The notes: generated by a model from the sequence alone, not told the origin. Shown: positions 8,944 through 18,111, numbered from the stretch's first letter. The stretch is DNA of 64,000 nt from Pseudomonas sp. Irchel 3E13 (GCF_900187455.1 NZ_FYDX01000013.1:159261-223260); one strand, 5' to 3'. Made by a program: numbers and translations.

Positions 8944-10010
8944 GGCAGTTCTCCAGGTTGGTCAGGGGTCGAGGAAGGCGCAGCGGCAGCGGCTGCAAGA
9001 GGAACCGGCGGCAGCTCGGGAAACGGCGTTTCCAGCGCATCTGTCAGGCGATAGCCCGCACCGTCGAAGCCGACGACACGGGAGATGGTTTCGACGTGAC
9101 GTTTGCGGCCACGGCCTGCGATGTGAATCACCACGTTGACCGCCTCGGCGATCAGGGCGCGGGGCGGATTCACTGCCACTTCGAGGATCAGTTGCTCCAG
9201 ACGCAGCAGTGCGCCCAAGGCGGAGCCGGCATGGATGGTGGCAATGCCGCCGGGGTGGCCGGTGCCCCAGACCTTCACCAAGTCCAGGGCTTCGCCGCCA
9301 CGCACTTCGCCGACGATCACGCGGTCAGGCCGCAGGCGCATCGTGGCCCGCACCAGCTCGGTCATTGTGACGACGCCGGCGCGGGTGCGCAGCGGCACAT
9401 GGTCGCGGGCCGCGCATTGCAGCTCGATGGTGTCTTCGAGCACCAGCACGCGGTCGCCTGTGGCGGCGATCTCGGCCAGCAGCGCGTTCGCCAGCGTGGT
9501 CTTGCCGGTGCTGGTGCCGCCGGCGATCAGGATGTTCTGCCGCTCGCGCACGGCGCGGCGCAGGAACTCGGCCTGCCCGGCGGTCAGGATGCCGTCGGCC
9601 ACGTAGCGATCCAGGCCGATGATGCTCACGGCCCGCTTGCGTAGCGCGAAGGCTGGCCCCGGGGCGGCCGGAGGCAGGATGCCCTCGAAACGCTCGCCGG
9701 TTTCCGGCAACTCGGCGGTCAAGAGCGGCTGGCCGCGATGCACCTCCGCGCCGACATGCGCGGCGACCAGGCGGATGATGCGTTCACCATCGGCCTCGGG
9801 CATCTCCACGCCCAGCGGCGAGCGACCCGACGACAGCCGATCCACCCACAGGGTGCGATCGGGGTTGAGCATGATTTCCACAACATCCGGATCTTCGAGC
9901 GCAGCGGCGATCAGCGGCCCCATCGCCGTGCGCAGCATCTGGATGCGGCGATCCTGGGACGCCGCGGCGGATGAGCGAGATTCAGGCGGAATCTGCGGAA
10001 CGGCACTCAT
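8940..10010 (-). CDS. trbB: TrbB, VirB11-like hexameric secretion ATPase
   Basis: A 356-residue VirB11/PilT-type ATPase: an N-terminal domain, then a P-loop (GGTSTGKTT) near residue 165, the Asp box, and the conserved RPDRVIVGEVRGGEALDL segment near residue 235, followed by His-box residues. VirB11 proteins dock on VirB4 and switch the channel between pilus building and DNA transfer. It overlaps the CopG-type gene and trbC by four bases each. Confidence 0.95.
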   Translation of the reverse strand: MSAVPQIPPESRSSAAASQDRRIQMLRTAMGPLIAAALEDPDVVEIMLNPDRTLWVDRLSSGRSPLGVEMPEADGERIIRLVAAHVGAEVHRGQPLLTAELPETGERFEGILPPAAPGPAFALRKRAVSIIGLDRYVADGILTAGQAEFLRRAVRERQNILIAGGTSTGKTTLANALLAEIAATGDRVLVLEDTIELQCAARDHVPLRTRAGVVTMTELVRATMRLRPDRVIVGEVRGGEALDLVKVWGTGHPGGIATIHAGSALGALLRLEQLILEVAVNPPRALIAEAVNVVIHIAGRGRKRHVETISRVVGFDGAGYRLTDALETPFPELPPVPLAAAAAAPSSTPDQPGELP

Positions 10011-10483
10011 GACGCACGCTCTGCAGCTCGCTCATCGGCGGACGCCATCGCTGCTGCGTCATCCATCCGCATCGGATCGGGGTGCAGTTCCTCCACCACG
10101 TCGCGCACCAGACTGCGGCCACGCAGCAGGTGGCGACCCAACTGCTCGACGAACTGCTCGAAGCGCGCTTTGCCCTGGGCGCGGGCCGCGTCCTTGTGGG
10201 CTTCTGGCACCGGCGTGCTGATGGTCAAGAAATAGCGGATGAACAGCGCCAGCGTTTCGATCTGGATGTTCTGGTCGCGCTCCATGCGTTCGGTCTGCCG
10301 CGACAGTCGATCCAGCCGCTTGGCAATGGCGGCCTCACGCTGGTCGCCCGCATCGGGTGACAGCCAGGACGCCAAGGCCGCTGCGACGATGGAGGACTTG
10401 GACACGCCTTTCTTGGCGGCAAGTTCATCCAGGCGCTTGGCGTGCTCGGGCTGGATGAAAAGATTGAGGCGGTATTGGCTCAT
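10007..10483 (-). CDS. CopG-type ribbon-helix-helix protein between traG and trbB
   Basis: A 158-residue protein with an N-terminal RHH/CopG-type domain (residues 3-40: a beta strand YRLNLFI, then KRLDELAAKKGVSKSSIV) and a helical remainder with a charged tail. RHH proteins bind DNA as dimers; in this position one is standard in Tn4371-like ICEs and may autoregulate the mating operon. Four-base overlaps on both sides place it firmly inside the traG-trb unit. Confidence 0.8.
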   Translation of the reverse strand: MSQYRLNLFIQPEHAKRLDELAAKKGVSKSSIVAAALASWLSPDAGDQREAAIAKRLDRLSRQTERMERDQNIQIETLALFIRYFLTISTPVPEAHKDAARAQGKARFEQFVEQLGRHLLRGRSLVRDVVEELHPDPMRMDDAAAMASADERAAERAS

Positions 10484-12477
10484 AGGTCTATTCCGTCGTT
10501 GGGGTCGAGAGAAGCCAGCCGGGCCGTGCGCTGCATGGCCGGGTCGAGCTGGCCGGGAAGCGGGAGCGCCAGGTCGTCGTCATCGAGCAGCTCCAGGTCG
10601 TTCGCACACGCGTCCAACTCGGGCTCGTAGGCGACGGTTTCGGAGAGTTCGAGCTGGCGGCGCGGGCCGCCGTCATCGGTGCCGCCCGGACCATCGGCGG
10701 ATACCGAGGTCGGCGCCGTAGGTACGGCCGGGATCGCCAAGCCGCTCCAGTCGTCGGGGCGGGCTGGCGGCGCGTCGGCGTACCTCCCGACTGCGAGCAC
10801 GGGCGGTGGCAGGACGCGATCCTTGAAATTGGCGTCGACGTAGTAACGCAGCTTCTTCGCGCGGATCGGGGCAACGCTGGACACCATGACTACGGCGTCC
10901 TCAGGTGGAAGCTGCATCACCTCGCCGGGCGTCAGCAGCGGACGTGCAGTTTCCTGACGCGACACCATCAGGTGCCCCAGCCACGGAGCGAGGCGGTGGC
11001 CCGCGTAGTTGCGCTGCGCGCGAAGCTCGGTGGCGGTGCCGAGGGTTTCGGAAATCCTTTTCGCCGTCCTTTCGTCGTTGGTGGCGAAAGTCACCCGGAC
11101 ATGGCAGTTGTCGAGGATGGAATGGTTCTGCCCATACGCCTTGTCGATCTGGTTCAGGCTTTGAGCGATGAGAAAGCTGCGGATGCCGTAGCCGGCCATG
11201 AAGGCAAGCGCGGACTCGAAAAAATCGAGGCGACCCAGCGCCGGAAACTCGTCCAGCATCAGCAGCAGCTTGTGCCGGCGCGCGATGCCATCGCTGCCGT
11301 CGAGCGATTCGGTCAGCCGCCGCCCGATCTGGTTCAAGATGAGCCGGATCAGCGGCTTGGTGCGGCTTATGTCGGAGGGCGGCACCACCAGATAGAGCGA
11401 TACCGGGTGCTCGGCGGAAATCAGGTCGGCGATGCGCCAATCGCAGCGCGATGTGACTTCGGCCACGGTCGGGTCGCGGTACAGGCCGAGAAACGACATG
11501 GCGGTGGAGAGCACGCCCGATCGCTCGTTGTCCGACTTGTTGAGCACTTCGCGGGCAGCGGATGCGACAACCGGGTGAGGCGCATCGCCCAGGTGCTTCG
11601 TCGTCATCATCCGGTGCAGCGTCAGCTCGAACGGACACGCCGGGTCGCTGAGGAAGTTGGCGACGCCGCGCAGCGTCTTGTCCTCGCCTGCGTACAGAAC
11701 ATGCAAGATTGCACCGACCAGTAGCGCGTGGCTGGTCTTCTCCCAATGATTGCGCTTCTCTAACGCACCTTCAGGGTCAACCAGAATGTCGGCGATGTTC
11801 TGCACGTCGCGCACTTCATGTGCGCCGCGCCGGACTTCAAGCAGCGGGTTGTAGGCGGCCGACTGCCTATCGGTGGGGTTGAAAAGCAGGCAGTGCGAAA
11901 AGCGCGAACGCCAGCCCGCCGTGATCTTCCAGTTCTCTCCCTTAATGTCGTGAATGACGGCGGACGCCGGCCACGAAAGCAACGTAGGCACCACCAAGCC
12001 CACGCCCTTGCCCGAGCGCGTGGGTGCGAAGCTCAGGACATGTTCCGGCCCCTCATGTCGGAGGTATTGGTCGTCGTGTTGGCCGAGGAAGACGCCCGCC
12101 GGGAGGGTCAGTCCAGCTTTGCGGATGTCGACGGCATCGGCCCAGCGTGCCGAACCATAAGTCGTAACCAGCCGCGACTGCCGAGAACGCCATACCGACA
12201 TGGCGATGGCGACGAGTAAAGCGAACAAACCGCTACCACCCGCAATCGCACCGCCTGTGTCGAAGACGTGCGGCGCGTAGGCATCAAAGAAGAACCACCA
12301 TTCGAACAAGCGCCACGGGTGATAAACCGGTACACCTAGAAGATCGAACCAGGGCGATCCGAGGCGTACTTGATAGCCAAGGGTCGCTGCTGTCCATTGT
12401 GTGGCGCCCCAGACGCCGGCGATCACGATGCCGATTACCACAGCGATCTGGCCGAACAGAACGTTCGTCCCTTGCAT
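10480..12477 (-). CDS. traG: TraG, VirD4-like coupling protein
   Basis: A 665-residue type IV coupling protein. Two N-terminal membrane segments (about residues 8-28 and 75-95) precede a P-loop (PTRSGKGVG, near residue 153). A Walker B strand with LLLMLDEFPALGRL is near residue 405, and the TraG/VirD4 signature follows. The last 90 residues are acidic and variable. It recruits the relaxase-DNA complex to the channel. It is the first gene of the leftward mating operon. Confidence 0.95.
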   Translation of the reverse strand: MQGTNVLFGQIAVVIGIVIAGVWGATQWTAATLGYQVRLGSPWFDLLGVPVYHPWRLFEWWFFFDAYAPHVFDTGGAIAGGSGLFALLVAIAMSVWRSRQSRLVTTYGSARWADAVDIRKAGLTLPAGVFLGQHDDQYLRHEGPEHVLSFAPTRSGKGVGLVVPTLLSWPASAVIHDIKGENWKITAGWRSRFSHCLLFNPTDRQSAAYNPLLEVRRGAHEVRDVQNIADILVDPEGALEKRNHWEKTSHALLVGAILHVLYAGEDKTLRGVANFLSDPACPFELTLHRMMTTKHLGDAPHPVVASAAREVLNKSDNERSGVLSTAMSFLGLYRDPTVAEVTSRCDWRIADLISAEHPVSLYLVVPPSDISRTKPLIRLILNQIGRRLTESLDGSDGIARRHKLLLMLDEFPALGRLDFFESALAFMAGYGIRSFLIAQSLNQIDKAYGQNHSILDNCHVRVTFATNDERTAKRISETLGTATELRAQRNYAGHRLAPWLGHLMVSRQETARPLLTPGEVMQLPPEDAVVMVSSVAPIRAKKLRYYVDANFKDRVLPPPVLAVGRYADAPPARPDDWSGLAIPAVPTAPTSVSADGPGGTDDGGPRRQLELSETVAYEPELDACANDLELLDDDDLALPLPGQLDPAMQRTARLASLDPNDGIDL

Positions 12478-12782
12478 GACCTGTCCTCCGATTTCTCCTG
12501 CGCTGGTGTCTCATTGAAAGCGTTGCACAGGGGGTGTCGCAGGCGTCAGGATCGGTTCTGGGCTAGTGCCGGTCAAAGACCGTTCGCAGCACAATGGTCG
12601 AGGGAAAAGAAAGAATGAGCGCGGTGGCGAGTCAAAGAAAAGCGCCGCAAGCGAAAGCGCACTGCGGCGCATACAGAGTTCCAAGCAAGTTACCCAAAAA
12701 AAGCCGTCAATGGGCCTTGCTTCCACTCATAGGCAATATTTAGATATCATGAAAAACGATGATATTTAAGATTGGAATAAAA
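12478..12782. other. intergenic region between traG and the LysR gene (divergent promoters expected)
   Basis: No convincing gene. It must hold the leftward promoter for traG-trb and the rightward one for the LysR gene. An 8-base inverted repeat (GCGCCGCA at 12,642-12,649 with its complement at 12,663-12,670) could form a hairpin in the traG leader. The last 45 bases are AT-rich and carry the palindromic operator listed separately. The abrupt AT-rich start marks the edge of the cargo. Confidence 0.5.
12741..12768. promoter_or_regulatory. imperfect palindrome in front of the LysR gene, probable operator
   Basis: TAGATATCAT and ATGATATTTA form a 9-of-10 inverted repeat with an 8-base spacer, 15-42 bases ahead of the LysR start. 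The half-site ATATCAT recurs in the palindrome at 13,828-13,852, downstream of the same gene, so this is most likely where the LysR protein binds to regulate itself. Confidence 0.55.
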
Positions 12783-13688
12783 ATGAAAAATATCAAGAGT
12801 ATGGATCTCAACTTGCTCAAGGCGCTGGACGCATTGTTAGACGAACGCAATGTGACACGGGCGGCGGCCCGTCTGGGACTAACCCAGCCGGCCTTGAGTG
12901 GCATGCTGACGCGGTTGCGCGAGAGCTTCGGTGACCCGCTTTTCGCGCGCTCGCAGCGGGGTATCGTTCCAACGCAGCGGGCGCTGGATCTAGGGATGCC
13001 TGTCAAGCAGGTGCTCGCCGAAATCGACGCGCTGCTCCAGCCACCTTCCTTCAATCCGGCCACCGCACAACTGACCTTCTCCATCGCCGCGACGGACTAT
13101 GCGCTGCGTGCCGTTGCTGTCCCATTTCTATCGGCACTTAAACGGCACGCACCGCGTGTACGAGTCTCATTAGTGCCAGTCGAGAGCGGGCAGCTACAGA
13201 ACCAGCTTGAGCGCGGTCAGATCGATTTAGCCCTCCTGACGCCAGAGATCACTCCGCCAAATCTGCATGCCCGAGAGCTGTTCAAGGAACACTATGTGTG
13301 TGTCCTGCGGGAAGACCATCCTGCGGCTATGGGGCGCAAGCTGACCGTTAAACAGTTCTGTGCTCTCGACCATGCGCTTGTTTCCTACGATGGTGGAGGT
13401 TTCCGCGGCGTCACCGACGATGCGCTAGAACAGTTGGGCAAACGACGCAGCGTCACACTGTCGGTCAAGAGCTTTCTGATCTTGCCAGACATCCTGCGTG
13501 CCAGTGACATGGTTGCGATCTTGCCGAGCCGCTTGGTCGCCGGTATGGACAAGCTGGCTATCTCCCTGCCGCCGGTGAAGATACCGGGGTTCACCAAGAC
13601 GGCTGCTTGGCACGAACGCACCCATCACGATCCAGCACATCGCTGGATACGAGCACTGCTGTTCACTTCCTGTGCTAACAACAAGTAG
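12783..13688 (+). CDS. LysR-type transcriptional regulator
   Basis: A LysR-family regulator of about 301 residues: N-terminal winged HTH (residues 8-65, with RNVTRAAARLGLTQPALS), then a periplasmic-binding-like effector domain. The NLLKALDALLDERNVTRAA opening resembles the NodD/NahR/PcpR branch. The start at 12,783 is preferred; 12,759 lies inside the palindrome, and 12,801 is also possible. It reads toward the SRPBCC gene 280 bases downstream and shares its operator motif with that gene's leader, so it probably controls it. A LysR-type traR is described near traG in Tn4371-like elements; this gene or the one at 15,682 may correspond to it. Confidence 0.85.
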   Translation: MKNIKSMDLNLLKALDALLDERNVTRAAARLGLTQPALSGMLTRLRESFGDPLFARSQRGIVPTQRALDLGMPVKQVLAEIDALLQPPSFNPATAQLTFSIAATDYALRAVAVPFLSALKRHAPRVRVSLVPVESGQLQNQLERGQIDLALLTPEITPPNLHARELFKEHYVCVLREDHPAAMGRKLTVKQFCALDHALVSYDGGGFRGVTDDALEQLGKRRSVTLSVKSFLILPDILRASDMVAILPSRLVAGMDKLAISLPPVKIPGFTKTAAWHERTHHDPAHRWIRALLFTSCANNK

Positions 13689-13827
13689 GCAAGATCGCTC
13701 CTATCGTCATGCTCAGCACAACTCTACCTCGCACTACAAATAAGCAATCAGTCGGCTCAATTGGAGACGCGCCCTTTCGTAGCGCCGCTGCGAGATAGCC
13801 TAGTCGGTGGATGGCAGAACCTAGGCC

Positions 13828-13852
13828 TTGATATCATATTTTATGATATCAA
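13828..13852. promoter_or_regulatory. perfect 11-base palindrome, probable LysR operator of the SRPBCC gene
   Basis: TTGATATCATA at 13,828-13,838 and its exact complement at 13,842-13,852 are separated by TTT. It shares the ATATCAT half-site with the element upstream of the LysR gene. It lies about 118 bases ahead of the SRPBCC start, in AT-rich DNA, consistent with an activator site. Confidence 0.6.
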
Positions 13853-13917
13853 AAATAGAAACTTAGGATTTCACTTATTGCAGATGGAGGCTCATGATTT
13901 GCTCCATGACCACTTGA

Positions 13918-13944
13918 ATGACGCAGCCACCCCTGTTGCGTCAT
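13918..13944. repeat. inverted repeat just before the SRPBCC ribosome-binding site
   Basis: ATGACGCA and TGCGTCAT flank an 11-base loop. This could be a leader hairpin that affects translation of the SRPBCC gene, whose AAGGAG site follows at about 13,957-13,962, or a second protein-binding site. Confidence 0.4.
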
Positions 13945-13969
13945 CGACATTTTGTGAAGGAGCTTCGAT

Positions 13970-14500
13970 ATGAGCAAGCAACAGAACGCCATCCTCTGGC
14001 CCGAAGGCTACACGCCGGGCTTTACTGAGAATTTCGCCTCCAATGAGATCATCGCCGCCGGCTTGAGCGCGGCCGACGTATGGCCTCTACTCGTCACACC
14101 ATCGCTGTGGCCAAGCTACTACGCCAACTCGGCTAACGTGTGCTTTCATGACGGCAAAGGCCCGGTACTGGCCGACGGCGATCGGTTTTACTTCGAGACC
14201 TTCGGCTTCCCGGTAGAGGGGCAGTGCAACGAATACGTGCCACCTGCGGATGGGCAACCCGGCCGCGTGGCCTGGCACGGCTGGTCCGGCGAGGAAGGCA
14301 CAGATACGCGCCTGGATGTGCATCACGCCTGGCTGGTTGAGAACCTGGACGGCAGGCGCGTGCGCATCCTCACGCAGGAAACTCAGAAGGGCAAACCGGC
14401 CGAGGAGCTGCACAACGCCAAACCCAACCCGATGATCAACGGCCATCAGGACTGGCTCGACAGCTTGGTCGAGGCAGCGCGCAAAGCCAAGCAGGCGTAG
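13970..14500 (+). CDS. SRPBCC (START/Bet v1-like) small-molecule-binding protein
   Basis: A 176-residue single-domain protein. The pattern AADVWPLLVTPSLWPSYY near residues 36-53, followed by beta strands and a C-terminal helix (HQDWLDSLVEAARKA), is that of the SRPBCC/polyketide-cyclase-like fold, which binds hydrophobic ligands. No catalytic motif is evident and no signal peptide. A good AAGGAG site precedes the ATG. Probably expressed under the upstream LysR protein; the ligand is unknown. Confidence 0.75.
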   Translation: MSKQQNAILWPEGYTPGFTENFASNEIIAAGLSAADVWPLLVTPSLWPSYYANSANVCFHDGKGPVLADGDRFYFETFGFPVEGQCNEYVPPADGQPGRVAWHGWSGEEGTDTRLDVHHAWLVENLDGRRVRILTQETQKGKPAEELHNAKPNPMINGHQDWLDSLVEAARKAKQA

Positions 14501-14601
14501 TGGTCTCCGGCCGCTTGATCCCAAGCGTCTGAACGGAGAAAACCATGATGAGAACTCCCCTCAGGATTCTGCTGGTCCTGACTTCGCAGGCAACGATGGG
14601 C

Positions 14602-14781
14602 GACGAACTGCTCAACCGCGAATGGTTCCGCAGTCGGACCGAAGCGAAGGTGCTGATCGAACGTTGGCGACAGTTCTACAACGAGCAGCGGCCGCATAGC
14701 GCGCATGCTTACAAACCGCCGGCGACGATCCGGCGCAACTGGATCCAATCCGATAGCATCCCCTCCGAACTCACTGCCTGA
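14602..14781 (+). pseudogene. C-terminal remnant of an IS3-family transposase
   Basis: Only the last 60 codons of an IS3-type OrfB integrase are present, starting at the DELLNREWF strand and continuing through LIERWRQFYNEQRPHSAH, the C-terminal end of the rve core. The first 19 codons of the open frame (from 14,545) do not look like transposase. No intact terminal repeat pair is visible. It is a scar of an earlier insertion in the cargo region. Confidence 0.8.
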
Positions 14782-15009
14782 CTGGCTACAAAGTTCGTAC
14801 TCAGGTCACCTTGGCGCAGGCACTGAAGGTGGAGCCACCCGGAATGGGTGCTCCCACCGCCTTACGCGCACTGGCTCGAACTCTCCCGAGGCGCCGGCAA
14901 GCTCGTCACATAGCGACTAGAGAGAGGAGGTGACCGTACGAGTTCCCAGCGCCCGATCCACTCTGGGAGCTGGGTCGCCTAGCGACTACGCTACCAATGG
15001 AGCTAGCGA

Positions 15010-15327
15010 TCAACTCGATAACTTGAGCGTGATAACGCCCAGGATGATCAACGCCACGCCAAGGTATCGCATCAGGGAGGTTGGGTCGCCATAGAAATGA
15101 ATTCCGACTAAGAAAGTTCCCGCCGCTCCGATACCCGTCCACACCGCATAAGCAGTCCCAATCGGTATCTGACGCTGAGCAAGCCATAGGAAGGCGCCGC
15201 TAATTGTCATGAAAGAGACGGCTACTGCGACCCCACTCCAACGCGATGTTGGCTCTTGCGCCATTTTCAGCCCGACCGGCCATCCGATTTCAAACAATCC
15301 AGCCAAAACAAGATAGATCCAACCCAT
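15010..15327 (-). CDS. SMR-family exporter of the Gdx/SugE subtype
   Basis: A 105-residue four-helix small multidrug resistance protein. The essential TM1 glutamate is present (AGLFEIGWPVGLK, residue 13). The IGTAYAVWTGIG segment in TM3 is characteristic of the SugE/Gdx group, whose best-known members export guanidinium and some quaternary ammonium compounds. It works as an antiparallel dimer in the inner membrane. It lies 58 bases after the EexN-like gene on the same strand; no room exists for a guanidine riboswitch directly upstream. Confidence 0.85.
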   Translation of the reverse strand: MGWIYLVLAGLFEIGWPVGLKMAQEPTSRWSGVAVAVSFMTISGAFLWLAQRQIPIGTAYAVWTGIGAAGTFLVGIHFYGDPTSLMRYLGVALIILGVITLKLSS

Positions 15328-15385
15328 TGCGATTCTCCTTCAAATTTTTCATATCCGGCATACATACTCCGGCATGACCACCAGC

Positions 15386-15649
15386 TTAGAACTTCGGCGG
15401 CTCTTTAGGCGTGGTGTGGGGCACATCGCCATCTTCGTAAAAGCGCTTTCGCGTAGCCTCGGCAACCCGGTTACATAGTTGGTCGCCCAGCATTGGTCGA
15501 TCCAACTTGCATTGCTTGCGCAACTCTTTCAGACGCTCAGGATTGAGCGCTAATTCATCGACTGTCGGAAGGTTGGCTTTATCTGGTTTCCCAGATGGGC
15601 TGCAGGCTGCCAATGTCGAGGAAAGCAATATGAGAGCAATCTTCTTCAT
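15386..15649 (-). CDS. second EexN-family entry-exclusion lipoprotein
   Basis: An 87-residue lipoprotein (MKKIALILLSSTLAACS, lipobox cysteine at residue 16). Its core, with NPERLKELRKQC and a second cysteine in GDQLCNRVAEATRKRFY, aligns with the EexN-like protein in the trb operon. It lies outside the mating operon, between a LysR gene 32 bases upstream and the Gdx gene downstream. It may widen entry exclusion to a different but related element. Confidence is good for the family, lower for the role. Confidence 0.78.
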   Translation of the reverse strand: MKKIALILLSSTLAACSPSGKPDKANLPTVDELALNPERLKELRKQCKLDRPMLGDQLCNRVAEATRKRFYEDGDVPHTTPKEPPKF

Positions 15650-15681
15650 GGTTAATTTTCTTTGGGAGATTGTGTGATGGT

Positions 15682-16587
15682 TTACCGCCGACCTTTGGCA
15701 TCTGGAGATTTGATCGAATGAACGCGTTCCATGAAGCGAGTCAGCATTTCTGACGGCTCGCTGGCCGGCCGTAGTAGATAGGTCGTGAGCATTGGCGAAC
15801 GTCCAGTCAGCGGCCGTGCGACCACCCCCTGTTCCCTGCTGGCTGTGATATGCGCGCCTCCTGTGAGGCCTAGTGCAAGTCCCGCCGAAACCAGGACCAT
15901 CATTAGATCGCTGGAAGTCACGCGTTCGGCAATCAGTGGCTCTATGTCCACGCGACGTAGCACCCGTTCAACTTGCCGAGCATGGCCCTCACACGCCACC
16001 GCGTCGCAGAGCACCAGCGGATACCGCAACAGCTCTTCTAGGGGAATCTGTTTGTGGGATAGCAAGGGGTGCCGTGCGGGCACAGCTACCATCAGAGGGT
16101 CACTCCACACCGGCACGGCGATGATGCCTTCGCCGACTTCATCCGATTGAGCGAAGCCGAGATCGTACAGTTCGCCACACAATCCCTTGATTTGCTGTGC
16201 CAAAGGCACCTCGAAGAAGCGAACTTCCACTTCCGGCTCTTCCTGCCGGCAGAGCGCCAACAACGCAGGCAGGCGCGATGGCGTGATTCCATCAGACAAT
16301 GCAATACGGAGCTGGCAATGAAAGCCATTGGCTGCGGCGTTCACACTGTCGCGCGCCTGCTGCAAAGCTGCGAAGACACGCGGCACGCTCTCAAAGAAGA
16401 GCCTGCCCGCACGAGTCAAGCGGGTGCTCCGAGTGGTTCTCGCAAATAGCGCTACGCCCAACTCTTCCTCAAGTTCCTTGATGGCGCGCGACAGCGGCGA
16501 TGTCTCTATGTGGAGGCGCTCTGCGGCTCGGGCAAAGTGCAGCTCCTCTGCCACCGCCAGAAAGTAGCGCAGGTGTCGAATTTCCAT
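15682..16587 (-). CDS. LysR-type transcriptional regulator
   Basis: A LysR-family protein of 301 residues when started at MEIRHLRYFLAVAEELHFA (the open frame allows a start at 16,605). N-terminal HTH residues 1-60, then the effector domain, with no unusual features. Same strand and close to the EexN-like and Gdx genes, so it is likely their regulator or a co-transcribed one. It may be the traR regulator described for this ICE family. Confidence 0.85.
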   Translation of the reverse strand: MEIRHLRYFLAVAEELHFARAAERLHIETSPLSRAIKELEEELGVALFARTTRSTRLTRAGRLFFESVPRVFAALQQARDSVNAAANGFHCQLRIALSDGITPSRLPALLALCRQEEPEVEVRFFEVPLAQQIKGLCGELYDLGFAQSDEVGEGIIAVPVWSDPLMVAVPARHPLLSHKQIPLEELLRYPLVLCDAVACEGHARQVERVLRRVDIEPLIAERVTSSDLMMVLVSAGLALGLTGGAHITASREQGVVARPLTGRSPMLTTYLLRPASEPSEMLTRFMERVHSIKSPDAKGRR

Positions 16588-16680
16588 GTTCGCATTCCTC
16601 ATCACTCAGGCCTCACCACCTTCGCCTTGCGTCACGCTATTTAGCTAGCCTTCGCAAGCTGCTCCAGCATGTTTCTGCGA

Positions 16681-18084
16681 TCAAACAGGAGAGCCGGATA
16701 ATGCTTTTGCCAGGACGCCCCATTGCATGGCTGTCTCGGCCCGCGTGCGGATCAGCGAAGCCTGCGCTGACAGCACCCCGGCCTCAGCCTCGGCCACCAC
16801 CGTGGCGTCCACTTGTCCCGCCTCGAACAGACGTCGGCTGCGATCGAGCTGACGCTCCGCGACTGCGACACCCTCGGCCTGATGCTCCAGTGCTGCGTGC
16901 TGCGTATGCCAACCGAGATATGCGTTCTCTACGTCCTGCAAAGCACTCAACAAAGTGCGCTCGAACTCCGCACGGGCAGCTCGGCTGCGCGCCTCTCCGG
17001 TCTCGATGCCGGCACGGATCGCGCCACCATCGAAGATCGGCAACGACACCCCGGCCCCAAGTGAAAAAATGTTTCCAGTGATGCGGGTTCCCACACTCTC
17101 TACGCGCTGCCGTCCGCCGCTCAGGTCCAACACCAGCCTGGGGAAGCGTTCGCCTTCGGCTGCGTTCCAGCGCGCGGTTTCGGCGGCGAACTTCGCTTCG
17201 GCGGCGCGCACGTCGGGCCGCTCACTCAGCAGGTCCGCAGGTATGCGTGTCGGTGTCCAGTCCGGGACGGCGAGCGACGCAAGAGTTGGGGAAGCTGCAG
17301 GCGCTCCGGGCGTTTGTCCCACTAGTACATCGAGTGCATGCGTCGCCTCGCCGCGCGCACGCCGCAGTTGCTCTTGCTCCACGCGCAGTGCGACGACGCC
17401 GGCGCGGGTACGCTCGATGTCGAAGCCGGTAGCTTGTCCGGCCTCGAACTTCCGTTGCATCAGCAAGACGAGTCGTTCTGCGGATGCCAGCCGCGCCGCG
17501 GCTAGCGCTTCGAGCTCACTGGCTTGGCGCTGCTGCACAGCCGCCGACACTGTTTCAAACGCGACCTGCCACCGCGTGGCAACCCACGCTTGTTCGGCTG
17601 CCACCGCATCCAGGCGCGCACCTTCTGCTGCCTGCGAAAGCCGTCCCGACAGGTCTGCCTCCCACGATGCGGACAACGTGGCGCGGCCATCATTGCCGAT
17701 TGCAACGTTCTCTGAATAGTCGCGTCCTCGAGTTGCCTGCGTGCCCGCGGACAACGAGGGGAGCAGGGAGGCCCGTGCTCGCCGCGTGGCGGCCGATGCC
17801 TCGTCCACGCGCGCTCGCGCAATCGTCAGTTCGGTATTGCGCTCCAGCGCCGCCCGGACCAAGGCATTGAGGTGCGGATCGCCGTAGGCCGTCCACCAAT
17901 CGACGGGAAGAGTACGGCGGGACGATTTGTCCAAGATGCCTTCACCTCCCTCTTCATTTGAGAAATGGGCCGGTACATCCAGGCGAGGTGGATCGGCAGA
18001 GTGCGGGGCATGGCTGCAGGCCGCAAGAAGCAGTAGCGGAGAAATCATGGCAATGAGGCGATAGCGTTCAAGAATTTGAGACAT
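16681..18084 (-). CDS. outer-membrane factor of an RND efflux pump (NodT/OprM family lipoprotein)
   Basis: A 467-residue TolC-like outer-membrane channel. A lipoprotein signal ends LLLLAACSHAP (cysteine near residue 21), and two OEP repeats follow, including the ALVRAALERNTELTIARARV helix. The start at 18,084 has a good AAGGAG site eight bases ahead; the open frame extends upstream to 18,378 without signal sequence. It is divergent from the tetR-pump operon and shares a promoter-operator with it, completing a tripartite pump. Confidence 0.9.
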   Translation of the reverse strand: MSQILERYRLIAMISPLLLLAACSHAPHSADPPRLDVPAHFSNEEGGEGILDKSSRRTLPVDWWTAYGDPHLNALVRAALERNTELTIARARVDEASAATRRARASLLPSLSAGTQATRGRDYSENVAIGNDGRATLSASWEADLSGRLSQAAEGARLDAVAAEQAWVATRWQVAFETVSAAVQQRQASELEALAAARLASAERLVLLMQRKFEAGQATGFDIERTRAGVVALRVEQEQLRRARGEATHALDVLVGQTPGAPAASPTLASLAVPDWTPTRIPADLLSERPDVRAAEAKFAAETARWNAAEGERFPRLVLDLSGGRQRVESVGTRITGNIFSLGAGVSLPIFDGGAIRAGIETGEARSRAARAEFERTLLSALQDVENAYLGWHTQHAALEHQAEGVAVAERQLDRSRRLFEAGQVDATVVAEAEAGVLSAQASLIRTRAETAMQWGVLAKALSGSPV

Positions 18085-18111
18085 GGCAGCTCCTTGCGTT
18101 CCGAAAAAGTC

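Noticed and set aside
15345..15352. TTTTTCAT, the attachment-core sequence reported for Tn4371, inside the cargo (also as its complement at 12,749 and 12,783)
   Set aside because: An 8-base match is expected by chance a couple of times in 64 kb, and these sites are far from the integrase end of the element.
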